The notes under the pieces are model-generated. The model was not told where the DNA came from, did not search any database, and worked only from the letters and a program-made list of their open reading frames with translations. The translations under genes and the position numbers were made by a program. Below are positions 11,416 through 26,400 of a stretch of 64,000 nt of DNA, piece by piece. Source of the stretch: Mactra quadrangularis (lineage: Eukaryota; Mollusca; Bivalvia; Venerida; Mactridae); NCBI GenBank assembly GCA_025267735.1, contig CM046295.1:12783167-12847166 (forward strand), read 5' to 3'. Every line of letters starts with the position of its first letter. The first letter of the stretch is position 1.

Positions 11416-14400
11416 CTGAAAGTAGAAAAGAAATAACAGATTACTTTAATGCAGGGTTGGGTTTTTGCCAGCAATAATTATTGTTTTCCTATACACAGGC
11501 ATTAAATGGCTAAAACTCTTAAATGGAAAAACTCCAAATCAGTTTTTAACTCAATGTTGTGCTAGTATTGCACACTTGGTCAGAGTTCAGATAGTATGAT
11601 TGTCCTTGCTTTATGGTTTGTTCTCAACTTTTGAATATTAATACAAATTTTCATACAATAAAGCTTGATAATGAACAAGGCTGAATCATTAAAGTTTAAC
11701 ATCAGAAATAAAGTTCATACATCTTAGCATGTACAATGAAGGCTTTTTTTATTGAATTTAGAATTAACATCATGTCAACACAAAGTTATGATCATTTGCA
11801 ACAATCAGTTCACCTTACCTAGCTTTCCTGGTCCTTGTCTATAACCAGTACTTACCTACCTTTCAACAAGATAGACAACTACTCTATTTACCTTAAAAAT
11901 TAATGGAGAACAAGAAATGTAATGTGGAAACTACATTAAAGTCCCATTTAAAAACTTTAACACAAAAATTACTAAGGGAAATAATCCATAATAAAGGCAA
12001 GAAGACTTGTGGTTACTTTCTAATTTTGTTCATCACATGGTATGTTATCATTGTATGAAGTTTCATAAAGATCTGACAATAAATGGCAGAAATATATAGT
12101 AAAGAAAAAACTTTTAACGCAATAATTATTGTTAACGACACCAGACGCATGCCAGGTTCATTGAAATATCCAGCTAAAAATCAGCATGATTTTCAAATTT
12201 CATGAAAGGCAAAAACCAGCCCAGGTGAGACTCAAACCAACAACCCATTTAGGACACTTTATTTGAAATCCAGCGTCAAGCCAACAGCACCAAAGATCCA
12301 GGTTACAGCCAGGTCTTATAGTTGATTGTACCATTTGAAAGATGAGTATTGATACCTTTAACTATTGTAATTGCTATACATGAACATGTACTTAAAGTTA
12401 TGTTTTTAATTTCTCAAAAACGGGTAAATCTTTTTTTTAAAAATCAAACATTCACAAAAGTGTAAGGTAATTTTTGATGACACTACGTATGAAAATTGAG
12501 AAGTGATCTCTAAACTAAGCATTGTCTTTTTCTGAAGGAGCTTCTTTACAAGCTAGCATCCCTCATGTGAAATAAATTGTTTAAAATAACCTGCTGATTA
12601 ATACCCACATGTTAAAGGGATTAGTAGGCAAACTTTTTAGTTCAAGTTTTTCTGGTTATGAATTTTATTATCATAATTGTAGTTGCAACAGACACACTGA
12701 TAGATTGCTTTTTATGTTTCAATAATTTCTTAAATTCATATTTAGGGTGTTTTCTAACTTGACCCACATGAGTCAGATTAGCTTAAAATATGTTATGTGT
12801 AAAAATAAGCATTAACAGATATATAGCTTTTTATTCAAATAGAATATACAAGAAAATCCTACATAAATATGGTGTCCCATCACCTGCTAGCTCTAAATAC
12901 TAGAATAACATGCAGCAGGGTTTTACATTTACTCTTTTATCACGGATACAGAAGGAATCCCACCGTACAGGTGCCTTGCGATCAAGCTCCGCAAGGACCC
13001 GTACAAAGTCTTGTGTAACCATACATACTGTTACGTTTTTACCAGGGTCCGTGAGATGAGCCCAGGATACACGTAGCAGTTTTAAAGTCAAATCGTGAAC
13101 ACAATCGTGGTTTATTGTATGAATTAAACTTGCATGTTTTTCAGCTACGGCTACATATGAGTATGTTGTTTTGTGTCATGTGCGTACCGTCACCTTAGCA
13201 TGCAAGGCTTCCCACGGCCTATGGCTGTCTGCACATAAGGGTGCGCAACAAGTCATGATTTTATGGGACAGAGGCATTACTTAGAGATTCCTATGTAAAG
13301 TTAAGGATACATTCCTTCAATAACAGACAAAAAATTACAGATTTGCAATCACAAATTGTGATAAACAATTCATGGAAACTCAAATTAGTGCATGAACAGA
13401 GCATTTTATAAGCTAAGCATCACTGGGATTGAGTTTTTTGGATCCCCTGAATCCCACGACACAGTTATAGTCATATCATGCATGCCTTTCAATAAGGGTA
13501 GTGAAAATATGACAAAAGTGTATTTTTGATATATTACAATACATATCAAAATATTGTACTAACATATCAATGAACGATAAGTTATGATTAAATAGGGAAC
13601 CCAGGGACCGCTTGGTTTCAGCATCTTGTGCAATACCACTGCACCATATTTATGGCAATACATATAATATAATATATATTGTTTTATAATATTATTATAT
13701 AATTACGAGTTTGTAATATGTTCTAGCATGGTATATTAAGCAATAATATCTATATACAGTAAGCAATTTAGCACTGGGTTAAATATATATTTATGTAGTA
13801 TTATAAACTGCCCTCAATACGTTTTTCACAAAACGTCAATTGAATTGCTATAAATTTTGTTTAAGTTTTATTTAAGTTCAAATTAGAATTACCCGGTATA
13901 ATTCTATCATTGTTTATTTTATTAATTATTCATGCAATGGTAACGAAATTTCTATTCATACATTTCACTTCAAATGTATCAATCATAATGCAAAACTATG
14001 GTCAATGTTTCTCCATCACCAATATCATATTTAAGATATTTTGAAAGTTCATATCCATTATCCAAAAGAGACATGTACCAAATTTCTAAAGGAAAAATTA
14101 CAAAAAATAGCAATTAACTGCTTTTACAAGTTTTTTGAGACACCAATTAATACAGTGTAAATTATAAGTAAGTGTGAGGAAACTTAAGTAGGGCAGAGTA
14201 TGGTAGAGCTGTCATTGATTCCAACGATATTGCTGTATCGTTGATATTTATTTTTTGATCAATAATCGATATGTATTTTGAAATTTCGATAATAAAGCCT
14301 ATTAATCACTATCAAGTGTCAAATATGTGAGACAAACCTTTTATGTAAGCAGAAATAGGTGTGCTGTCATAATATTAACTGATAGGTCTAAAACAGCAAT

Positions 14401-17400
14401 GGCATCTAATTGAGGAAATAGCTCTAGTCAAGGTATAACATTCATGACAAATATACATCTATTTTGAGTTTATGACAAAGGAAGCTATCAATATATATTG
14501 GTGTATCATCAATATTTATTTTTTGATATAACAATATCGTCTATACGCTTTAAGCCCAATCAATGACAGCTCTAATGTATAGTGACAATTTAAAGCACCC
14601 TGTCTATTTCTCTCTTCTCAAAAGCACCAAACATAAACCCCGGTATGACATTACCTAGTTATGTTTAGACCCGTGAAATCAATTCTGGTGATTGATTACT
14701 TCTCCTTAAAACAAGAAAATATTTGTTTATATAAATATAGAGTTTTGACAAAACAGAGGAAACAGGTCAAAAACTTCATGAAATCTCGTGGTTTCTTTTG
14801 TAAAGGCAATTTCAGACATCCTGTTCAAAGGGAATTATTTAACAAGGTTGGGAATTCATTTCTTGAAATTGGGAAAAATGGTTGTTATTTGTCATTGGGA
14901 ACGGACTCCATATTCGGCCCCGTGAGCTAGACTTAAAGTTTATACAATTGTAACTACATTCTCAGGTATTTTCAGCACTCGACAATAACAGTTGCCAGAT
15001 TGCCTATGTTTTCGGGGAACAAATTTACAGAACGAATTGAGCAACCAGAATATACTTATTGCATTGTCACTTTAATTTTGTTTTAAGTACCATTGGTAAA
15101 GGCAAGTAAACATTAGATTCTGGCAAGTAAAATTTATAGTTGGTCATCCTACTACACAACCAACTTAAAAAGTTAATGTTGTACTGTGATTTTATAACAA
15201 AATTAATGAAATGTTGTCCTGCATAGATCAGGGCTTTTTCAGGGGTTTTTGGGAAAAAGGCCCCAGCCCAATTGGGAATTTTTAACGCTGTAAATGATCA
15301 GATTTAGAAAAAAATATCGACAAATCAATCTAATTGGGAAATTCCATCATTCATTTTTCTGCATTAAATCTGAATTGGCCTTGCTTTAGTGTCTCTGAAA
15401 GTGTAGCAGTGCTCTTAAAGAGTTTGTTCTTACAGTTCAGTGAGGCATTCAATGCAAATTCTCATGTATTTATTATTTTTACATGAAATCTCGTGGTTTC
15501 TTTTGTAAAGGAAATTTCAGACATCCTGTTCAAAGGGAATTATTTAACAAGATTGGGAATTCATTTCTTGAAATTGGGAAAAATGAGCTAGACTAAAAAA
15601 GCCCTGTAGATTGTTATATTAACATATAAAGATCTTCAGTAGAAAAGATAAAAATATAAACTTACTTTCTTTTGTGACCTTCTATTGCTATGGCACATCT
15701 GTCTTCAGGATCGGTCCATTCTCCGTCAAAGTCTTCTGGTTGTGGACACGAGCTGCGACGTTTTCTAGTACCTGGTTCTTTCTGTTTATGGATCTCGACA
15801 TCATTGAACACAACAGAGGCTCCCCCACCTGATGTTGGTATTACTTCACCCTGTATAGAAGAAATATTTGTTTTATACAGAGTTAACTCTGTGTCAAAGA
15901 AATAAATCATGAGTGTTTGTTTGTTTTATACCAAGTTAACTCTGTGTCAAAGCAATTAATCATGGGTAAAAGTTCAAAATTTTGAAATCCCTGAATTTCA
16001 TGGTTTCCGCAGCCTTTTTATAAAGGAGAAGAATCCTTTCTCAGTACCCGAAATACCTGAATTTCAGGAAAATTCCAGAAGACTTTAACCCAAGAGATTT
16101 AAATTATTTTACTGCAGGCCAATGCACCCAACATAGCTTTCCTGATCCCTTGTCTATAACCAGTGCTCACCTACCCCTTCGCAAGGCTGATAACTTCTTC
16201 ATATACCTTATTAATGGAGGAAAATTGACCATGATTGTTTAATTTTCATGGAATATCAGCCTAAGGTAGGTTTGGAACTCATTACCTCTTCGGGACACTA
16301 GATTCAAAATCCCTGCATGCTACCAAGGTCCAAGTGCGCTACAGACCCGCATAATTGAAATCAAATAAAGAGAAGTGAAATTTTAAGTTTTTTTCAAATG
16401 TCCCTGAACAATTGAAATCTGAAAATCAATGTTATCTGGCTACTTCATATTACAGGTCAGTCCAGGGCCAAAACACCACTTTGGGGAAGGGGCCACAGCC
16501 TTTTTCTTGAGGACAATTAGGGTGGTTTTCACTTATTTGGGGAAAATGACCCACTTCATTGCCAGTATAAGAAATAAATTTATTCAATTTTAAGTGTTAC
16601 AAAATCAATGAGATAATCCAGTAAATTATTTGGTTAAGGAAACAACGTAGACTATGTTGCGAAGGTATCTTAAATATTTTCCCTTCCTTTTTGAATTGTG
16701 GTTCAACATTCTTTGGTTTTTTTTTAGATTGGGGAGTTTTGAGGATTAAACTGGGAAAAAAAGAGTCAGTTTTTTGGGGGGGAAGCAGCCTGTATTCGGC
16801 TTCTGCTGAGAAGAGTGTTTTGGCCCTGGTTCAGCTGACCTTTGCTTATTTAAAATTCATTAAAATCATTGTGCTCAGTGACTTGTTTACATTCTCTATA
16901 CATGTGACGTAATTTTCAGAGAATTGTCCAATCACAGCCTGGGAAAAAACACTAACATCAAATAAGCTTATAAAACTCAGTCTAAAAATGCAAAAATAAG
17001 AAATCACATGTTCTGTCCAGACGAAAGCTATGCATTGATTGGTCGATACAAAGGTCATCTCAACGTGACCCACATGCTGTATCAAGAGATACTGAACACC
17101 AAAGGTCCAGTGTTCTCATTAGGAACCAGCTGCTGTCCTAAATAGCCAGTTGAAAAGACTAAAAGGCTGTTAAAATTGGCAAGAAATAAAAAATGAAAGA
17201 AATTGCCTCAGACCCCCCTAGAAAGCCTATTACTTTTCTCTTTGAGCCTATTCAACAAAACCTTACCGTGAACACTGGAGGTCTACAGGATATATCTGTT
17301 TTTAATGATGATAGTATATTACCTTATAATATCTAGTCTGGAATTCACCGTCAGAACCAATGTCTTGATGTGTTAACATATATTTAGATGCTATTTTGGT

Positions 17401-20400
17401 ATCCTTAGCTTCAAGCTTTGTTACTGATTTCTTCTTTTTTAAAGTTGGTTGTAAAACTGTATCTAAAAATAAAATAAGTAAACAATGTAGGTTTAACACC
17501 TTTTCAACCATTTTTCATTCATTTTACATGGGTGCCCAGGTAGCAAGAAAAACAAATTCTTGGTGGATTCCTATGCAAATCCTTCCAAGATTATTGATTC
17601 AATATAGTATGAGCAAGGTGTTCAAAATGCCACATTAAGGATCTACTGGTGCCTGGTTACAAACCAATTAGGGGCACTGCTTAATTACTTCAACAAGAAA
17701 CATTCCAGTGATTATTTCACTCGACTCAGGGGTATAAGGGTACTATTTTGGCTGTACATAAACAGAGTATAAGATTCCAGCATACAGTCAATAAAGACAT
17801 TGTAAGCAGGGTTTGAGACTAACAGTGTCCCAGGATTTCAAGGATCCCGGAACTTGGGTGAAATCTCAGTGATTCTTCGCTTGTGATTCCATAAGGATCT
17901 CTAAAAAGTACCCCTGCTCTTACTTGAATTTTAGTTTCTATGAATTGTTAATAAAAATTGTTAAGACAGTAAATCAGCAAGCAAATCTTTGTTTTTCATT
18001 GGAGAATCCCTAAATAGCAGAACAGGAATTTCTTCAGTATCTGAGGTAAAAACAATAAGCTTCAAACGCTGATGTTTTTTTTTTTTTTTGGGGGGGGGGG
18101 GGGTTTATTATAAATGAATTCTTACCAAGGTTTAGATTTCCTCTAGGTTTATGATCTAACCATGTACCATCAGCAGACTTAGATCTTCTACGTCTTAGAT
18201 TTAACTGTGGAATCTGTAATATCAAACATACAGGCATTAGACAGGCTGGGAAAACAAAAATATTGGAAAACTAAGGGGGGGGGGGGGTCTGGTGGCCCTA
18301 ACTAAGAGGAGCAGTAGTCCAGTGGTAGGACAAACCTTTGGGAATCTAGAGGTCCCATGTTTGATCCCCATTAGGGACATTTCCTTGTGCAAGAAATTAA
18401 CCTACAACTGGTCCACTCCATCCAGGTGTAAATGGGTACTGTAAGGGATCGCCTGCCTGAGGGTGATTTCAATGATCATGAGTTATAGTACAAAATTTTA
18501 ATGTTGGCTAAACATGTATATGAAAGCAGACTTTAAACCGCACTTGAGCTTTTTGAGCCTCATTTCAGACAGTAATATTTTTTGTAGATTTCAACTCAAG
18601 AAATTTGCTAGTTAAAATTAAAGTTACTTGCAATTTTTTAAATCCACTCACATTTTGGGAGTATGCAAGCTGAAATCGAGCCCTGATTTATGATCCTTCT
18701 GATTTTGCACTGCAAAATTATGAATTTGACTTTTGAATTTTTTTCATAAAAATGTGTAATGGACTGTAATTAAGAAATTGAAATCCTTAAAAATTGGAAA
18801 ATTCTCATGCTTGACAATTACTTACACTTCTAGGGGTAGCAGTTGGGGTTGGAGGGATCCTACTGGTACGACCACCATAGCCCCAGGGTTTAGCTGATTG
18901 AGGGGCACAAGTAGCTGTCCTAGATCTTGTGGTTGGTAGACCTACAGAGGATACGTCAGACTCAGATCTAGCTGAGTATAGGCCACCTGAATATAACAAA
19001 GAAATAATGTTAATTAATTCATAAAAAATACTCTATTATAAAGAACAAGAAATGTATTTAAGCGCTTTTGAACATATATTCTTTATAAAAAGAGCGCTAT
19101 ACAAATGCGGTATATAATAGTAATAATAATAATGTGGAAACCACATTAAAGCCGGATCTAAATATTTTAATGCAAAAATTACAAAGGGAGATAATCCATA
19201 ATAAAGGCAGGTAGAGGTGTGATAACTTTCTAATACTGTTAATCACATAGTATGTTATCATTTTATAAAGTTTCGTAAAAAGAAAAACTTGAACCCAATT
19301 GTTAACAACACCGGACACCCATCCGCCTGGGCAAACTATAAGCCAAATTTTTTCCTTAAAAAGTCCAACTAAATAACTAGACCTTTCACTGAATGTGATC
19401 CCCCCAACAGGTCTTTGTCAAGAAATTTGGTGCTAAAAAATGAGCGGACCCAATTTTTTATCAAACGACCATAACTTGGTTGTAAAAGGATATTGATACC
19501 TTCTAAACATCTTATCATAATCAATTTTTATCATCAATATTTATACAAATTATTGAAATTGACTTACATGGGTGGAAGTTGAAAGTTAAAATACTGCAAA
19601 CCCTACTTGCAAAATGCAAAAACTGTAATAGACAGTTTTCATATAAATTACATTTATAAATTATTCTCAAAACACAGAAATCAGTATTAATGCTGAAAAC
19701 TTTGACCCATGGACTTATGATGTTTTTTTTTGCAAGATTTTTTTCAGAAAATGTCACCAACTTCTACGATCACCTGTGATATAGATACATGAGTACTAAC
19801 CTGTGGTATATGTACGAGTTTTAGTGGAAGTAGCTGGTGTTTTAAAGGTTCTAGGTTTGACAGCCGGGGTTGGTTTCTCTAAAACTTCTTTCATCATGTT
19901 AAACTTCTTTTCCTTTTCTTCTAGCTCAGCACCTAGTTGTCTTTCTATCTTTCTTTTCTCTTTATCCTTAAATAATAAATTTTATAGTTTATACAGACAT
20001 TGGTGAGAAATTTGGTTATTAAGTTTTTGCAGTCACTTTGAAACTCAACAGTTTATTATTGGACAGCAGGTCCTGTGAAGATCCAAATTTTACAGAACCA
20101 AACCAAGTCTTACAAGATCAGAGACATTTTAGATATTTTTTTGAATTGAAAACAATGTTGATGAGATCAATATTTTGGCCTGACGGTGGATCCTGTAAAC
20201 CTGCAGATCTAGATGGACCTTCTGATTTTTACAGGATTTGTCCGTTGGTCTGCCATGTTTGAAGGTGACCATGACTGGTAATTGTCATAGTATACAGTTT
20301 TTGAATTTAGCCAGTGAACCATGAACTGAGTCCATCAAAATCGCCGCTCAGAGCTCAGCACTAATTTTAAACCAGGTTGCCCAAATTGACACCCAGCTAT

Positions 20401-23400
20401 ATTTTAAACTTGCTCCAAAAATATCATAAACAGCAGTAACAAATTGTCTGAACCTAAATAAGGGTTGTCAGGGGAAATAGGACAACCTTTAATGTTCAGC
20501 CCTACTGTTGATCAATAGAATCATTTAACATGTCAGTGATCTGACAGTTTACCAGCTTATAAAAACTACCACTGTCCTAATCCATAAAAAATACTATTTG
20601 TTATTAAATAATAGAGTGTTAGAATAAGTTATGCAAAATCATTAAAATAAACAGCATACTTAAAAATTAATATACTAAGATTTTTTACAAATTTGCAGTC
20701 CTGAACAAATTGTGATTAAACAATTCTATGGAAACTCAAATTCCCATAAGAACACAGAAATTTATCAGATATGTTAATGGAATGCCCACGATTCATTGGA
20801 ATTCCTCCCAAGTTTTTGGGATCCCTCGAAGCCCAGGGCACAGTAACTGTTGAACTCTGAGATATTGGACACCACACCAAAGTTCAGAAATATTTTATAA
20901 ACTTACCAGATTTTCTTCCCAATGTATGTTGTTCATCTCAATTCTTTGGTTAAATAAATCCTTTAGTCTTTCTTTCTCATTCTGTTCTTGTCTTATCTTG
21001 AAGTCTTTATCTTTTAACTGTAGAAATGAATACACATACATGTATATATATAACTTAATTACTTAAATAATAAGAGTTATATATTCAGAAATGTAGAATT
21101 ACATGGTTTTTTTTCCATTTGTCCATCGAGTTGTTTAGAGGTGACTCGGGGTTCATTCAGATTTTGAATACCAAGAAATTTCCATGATTGTCCTCAGTTT
21201 TCCACGATACAACAGAAACACATACAGAACCCAAAACAATGCAATTTGCATTGCAGCAGATAACAAAAGTAGAAAAACACAAAATGGTGTAATTGTAAAA
21301 TTCCCAAGGGTGACTCGTACTTTACAATTTAAGTTGTGATTTACATTTGAATTTACGTTTTTTCAATTATTTTCTATGGGTTGAAAAAAGTAAAAGTAAA
21401 AAATATTTTTTTTTCTTAAAGAAAATGTTCAGTTCATGGGAAAAATATTTTGAGTTATGAACCTTGTAACATGAGATGTGGTTGATAATAAGGAACATTA
21501 ATTTAAAGTTTGAAGTTGATATCTCAAGAAATAAAAAAGTTATAGTGAAAATAATTTTACTGCACAAAAACTCTAATTAGAAATATGGACAAGGACGCCT
21601 AAGCTAGGGTGAGTAGGAGAGCTCTCCATTTACTTCATTAAGCCGAGCTAAAAATGAGAGCAAAGAAATTAAGATCCTATTTAATCAGATTGATCATACC
21701 TTAGCTTCAAATTCTCTCCTAGATCTATGTGTTTCATCCAGTTGATTCTGAAGACTAGTCATTTTAGATTCCATACTTGTACATCGTGATTCTAACAAAG
21801 CTGAAGACTTTTTATATTCACTGTTAGCAGCCTCCAATGAAGCATTCTCTTCCAGTAACTCAACTATCATGTTTCTTATCTTCATACCTGTAGATAAAAC
21901 AACACCTTTACCAACAAGTAAATCTGTGAGCTAATGCTCACTAGTGATACCCCCGCCAAAATCTAAAAATATGCGACAAACAGGAAGTAGATGAGTAAGG
22001 AGCATGAAATCGCTTTACACCACATGTGACTATAGGATGAAGCAATATGCAAAGTTTCAGGCTGCTGCATGGTATAGTTGCTGAGAAAACTGTGACGGAA
22101 ATTTTGTAACGGACGGACGGACGCACGCACGGACAAGGGTAAAACAGTATACCCCCCTCTTCTTCGAAGCGGGGGTATAATGACAGACATTCTGAAAAGC
22201 TTTTTGACATTATTGGACATCCGGTTAAGTGATCTTGGAAGAATCACTGGAACAAATCAGGTTTCACTGGACCAGAAGAAATCACCCAAATGACATATGT
22301 TCATATCTATATTAGATACATTGTTTTTTTACTAATTGGAATTCTAAGGGGAAGTCAATAATCTCATAACATAATACTGTTTTTAAGTCAGTCATTAATT
22401 TATCTTAACTTTTAACTGAAGACAAACACCAACTGGAATTTTACTGGTCAGGTCTGTCAGACCAGCACTTTTTGGAATGTCTGACCAGTTGATTGAAACA
22501 TCTGTAGGTTAATTTCTTGCTCAAGGGAATTAGCAGTGTCCCTTGTGAATTTCACACCAGGGATCTCTTGATCCCTAAGCTTACAGGTCCTACAACGGGA
22601 TCAGTATTCCTACATGCCATGTTACCAGGGAAAAGATTTATAAAACTAACCATGTTTTTCAAAATCAATAAGCAATGCTTGTCGCTGTATATCTCTCTCA
22701 CATAAACGTTCAATCAATCTTCTTATAGTTGTTTCATCACTATAGTCAATAAGCTGAAATATTTAAGCCAAGACAGGTTAAAATTTTATGTTATCAAAAA
22801 AATTTGATCTCAATCAATTAAGAGGAGCAGAATTCTGAAGTCCAGCTTGTCCGACCCAAACTAGATGCTTTTCTTTGTCTGCAAGTTATTTTCCTGCCCC
22901 TCATGTTTCAACATGGCAAACTTATGACTCCCGCAAGAAACCCTGATACAAACAACTTAAGTGAAAAGTTAAAATATTGAAGGAATAAGTTAATACTAAT
23001 CAAAAATGAAACAAGCTCTTACAACTTGGATTCTTATTTGAGTACCTTTCCTGGTCCCCGAGTACTGAACATAAACTAGTAAGATAAAGTTTCATGCTCA
23101 ATGAAACAATAAGAAAGGTTTTAATGGAAGTTGCACCACAATAGAGCTGGCTGTTCAATGATCACCAGTCAAACGTCATAACCACTATAGCAGTGGTGCT
23201 TTTCACAAAAATTCTTACGAAAAAAGTCTTCATGAGTCAGTTTCATATAATTAGCACTTCAAAGTCAGATGGATAATAAGCATAACTATGATATGATATT
23301 CAAAAGGTATGCACAATTCTACACAATTTGTATAATATTTAGAACTGATAAACCAAAAATGAGCGTATTGTTAATGTTTCTTGCTTTTGACTTACGAAGA

Positions 23401-26400
23401 ATTTTTCGTAAGAATTTTTGTGAAAAGCACCACAGGAATACACCCATATCTGGGATTTACGATAATTTCAGGTCTCCTAGCAGGCCAAAACAAAAATAAA
23501 GGTTTTTATAAAGGCTCCAATGTATGAAAATAAAGGCCTTTTAGTGTAAAATATGAAAAAATAAAGAGTAAATAAAGGCTATTTTCGTCGAAGTTCTCAT
23601 TTCTTTATTAAACCCACAGTCATACCAAAGTCATTTTTTGATGTTATATACTGTTTGAATTATGCAATATAATACATACCTTATTTAATGTGTATACCTA
23701 TTTTCTCTGCATATTTATATCAATGATACAAAATCCATTACTTGCTTTAAGCTAGCACGGCAACCAGTCAGAGCAATTATAAAGGTTTTGAGTGAGAATT
23801 ACAGGCTATTTTGGCGTTTTAAAGGTTTTCTGGGAAAATGTAAAGGTTTTAAAGGTTTGCTCTGAAATAAAAGGTTTTTAAAGGTTTTAAAGGTTTCACT
23901 AGGAGGCCTGTAATTTGTCTTTCCCAACCAATGTACTATAATTATAGAGTAAGGATCCAGGCCCCTAAATAAAATACTGAGAAACCCCTCACCTCCATAT
24001 TAGGTAACTCCTCACCAAATGTGTACACCATTCTAGGACCTGAAAGAACAAATATCTTTATTAAGAAATAACAAACAGTTGTCTATATTTTGTTGTTGAA
24101 TAAAACATATGCACAAATGCCAAAATTAAATATCGAGTGTTTTAGTACATTTTGTAACCTCTACAGTACTGTACAGGCAATCAAGTGGGGTCATTTCTCC
24201 TGTATATGTGAAAACAGCACACCCCAAGAAAAAGGCTGAGAGCCTGTCTCCATAAAAATGGAGTTTTGGCTTTGGCCAGTACTTTACTAGATGGCTGTTG
24301 TTTAGAGGTGACTGTTGATTAATGGTGACTATATTTTAGAGATGACTGTAATTTAGAGGTGACTGTAGTTTAGAGGTGACTGTAGTTTAGAGATGACTGT
24401 AGTTTAGAGATGACTGTAGTTTAGAGGTGACTGTAGTTTAGAGGTGACTCAGGGTTCATACAAAATTTCCATGATTCCCTTCAGTTCTCCTTGATACAAC
24501 AGAAACACACATAGAACCAAAAATGAGAACAATTACATTTTTGGTTATTCATATTTCTTCATATACCACAGCCGATAATTGTTGGCAAAATTCTCATATC
24601 AATATGAACAAACAATACTTTTTTTCCAAATTTCCATGAAAATTCCATGATTTTCCCAGAAAAATCTCACTGTACATGATTTATTCAGAAATTTCTCATT
24701 TTCCATGAATTTTTCATAAAAAATCTCATTTTTAATATGATTTCTTCCATATAGTACAAACCCTGTATGGGTATTGTTGCTAGGTAACCATTAAGTAAGG
24801 AAATACAAACCTATATTTTGTTGCTGCCATTCTCTGTCTTCTTCATACACTCTCTCTTCATCACGTATTCTCTCTTCTTCTATACGTCTTGGTACTTCAA
24901 ACTTTACCTGAGCTGCTCTTTGTATCATTATTTCTTGTGACATCTCTGCAAAGTTCATCACATGCTGAAAAGGGTCAACACAGTTTTATTTTATTCTGAA
25001 GGATTCGACATGAAATTTTTAAGTTGGTTGTAAAGTAATACTTTCGCATCTCTTATCTGACCAGTTTCAATTTTTTATTTACGTTCGATACGCGGCGATT
25101 TCGAGACTTTATGAGTAAAGGAGTTTTTAATTGGGTTATGATACGCAATTTTTTTTATTCTTATAGGGTTTTTGAGATTTTTAATTGCGTATTTACGCAG
25201 ATACGCAGCTTGTCTGTTCCTCTGTTAGACATATTGGAGAGAGCGTTTAAAATCGCACGGAAGTTTAGTATACGGCGTTCATTGGAATCCGCGGAACCGT
25301 TCGCATTTCGGCCCTCAAATTTTTGCCCCATTATGTTTTCCGCTGAAATTTCGCGGTTTCCAAAAAAACGTCCCCGGGATTTTCGAAAACGCGGAAATCC
25401 GCCGATCCGCGGAAAATTCACACCCCTGAGTATAATAACTAACTAAAATTTTATTGCCCAAATCAATTGTTTACATGCCCAAACCAACTGTAGGGTTGCC
25501 CGCAAGACTTATAACTTGCTCTTATGGCCCTCAAGACTGAAGTATCTTGCTCTTTAATGCAATGCACTTATTTCAATCTCACGGGCAATCCTCTAACTTT
25601 ACTTCAAACAAAAAATAGACAACGTTATAAATATATTCAGATTGTCCTATCAGATGACTTGTGGTAATTGCCTGAAAGCAAATTAAAGCCACTATATGAA
25701 GATATATTCACTAACAGTAGACTTGAAAACTGTTTTAAGAACATGAAATTATCAGAATATACCATGCATTAGAGACACAATAAACATTTCAAAACATTCT
25801 GCTTTCTAAATTTGACTTTGATAAGAGCACACTATATTTATGTAAACAGTGATGTTTAATATACCTGATCCAAAAAAGCTTAATTATGTAATACGAAGTA
25901 AGTTTTTTCTCTAATAAGATTTTATCTTAGCGTTCTGTGATCAAAACTGTTGTTTTGAGTATTGACAACCGAATTCTACTTTTGGTTTCGATCTACTTTC
26001 GCTTTGAAATACAATAAATAACATCAACATATCTAAGCATTATTTGCATTATTTAAAATATCTTGTTCATTAGAGGTGTTTGAAATAGATAAATGTCTAT
26101 ATTTTCTTTACAATAAATAAATAAAAAAAGTGTTACTTTTGATATAGGGGCTTTAAGGTAATCACAGGCAATTGGAGGATCGTTAATGTTGGCCCAAATC
26201 TGAGGCAAAAAATCATTGGTGACCATTGTATTAAGAGTAAGACAGTATCAAGCGGCTAATAGTGCTGTCAGACATAGTCATATACAGTTTTGATTTATCA
26301 AAGCGATCCAAGGGAAATTACACTCACATTTACCTATCATAAGAATAATGAACAAAATTAGAAATACTTCAATTGTACAAACTGCACGTTAACTTAAGAC

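Noticed and set aside
15690..15905. 71-codon plus-strand frame
   Set aside because: Antisense of KIF23 exon 21, which matches the human tail with the TRKRRSS motif.
25111..25446. 111- and 86-codon frames on opposite strands
   Set aside because: Both cover the CpG-rich repeat block; Arg/Phe-rich reading of repeat DNA.
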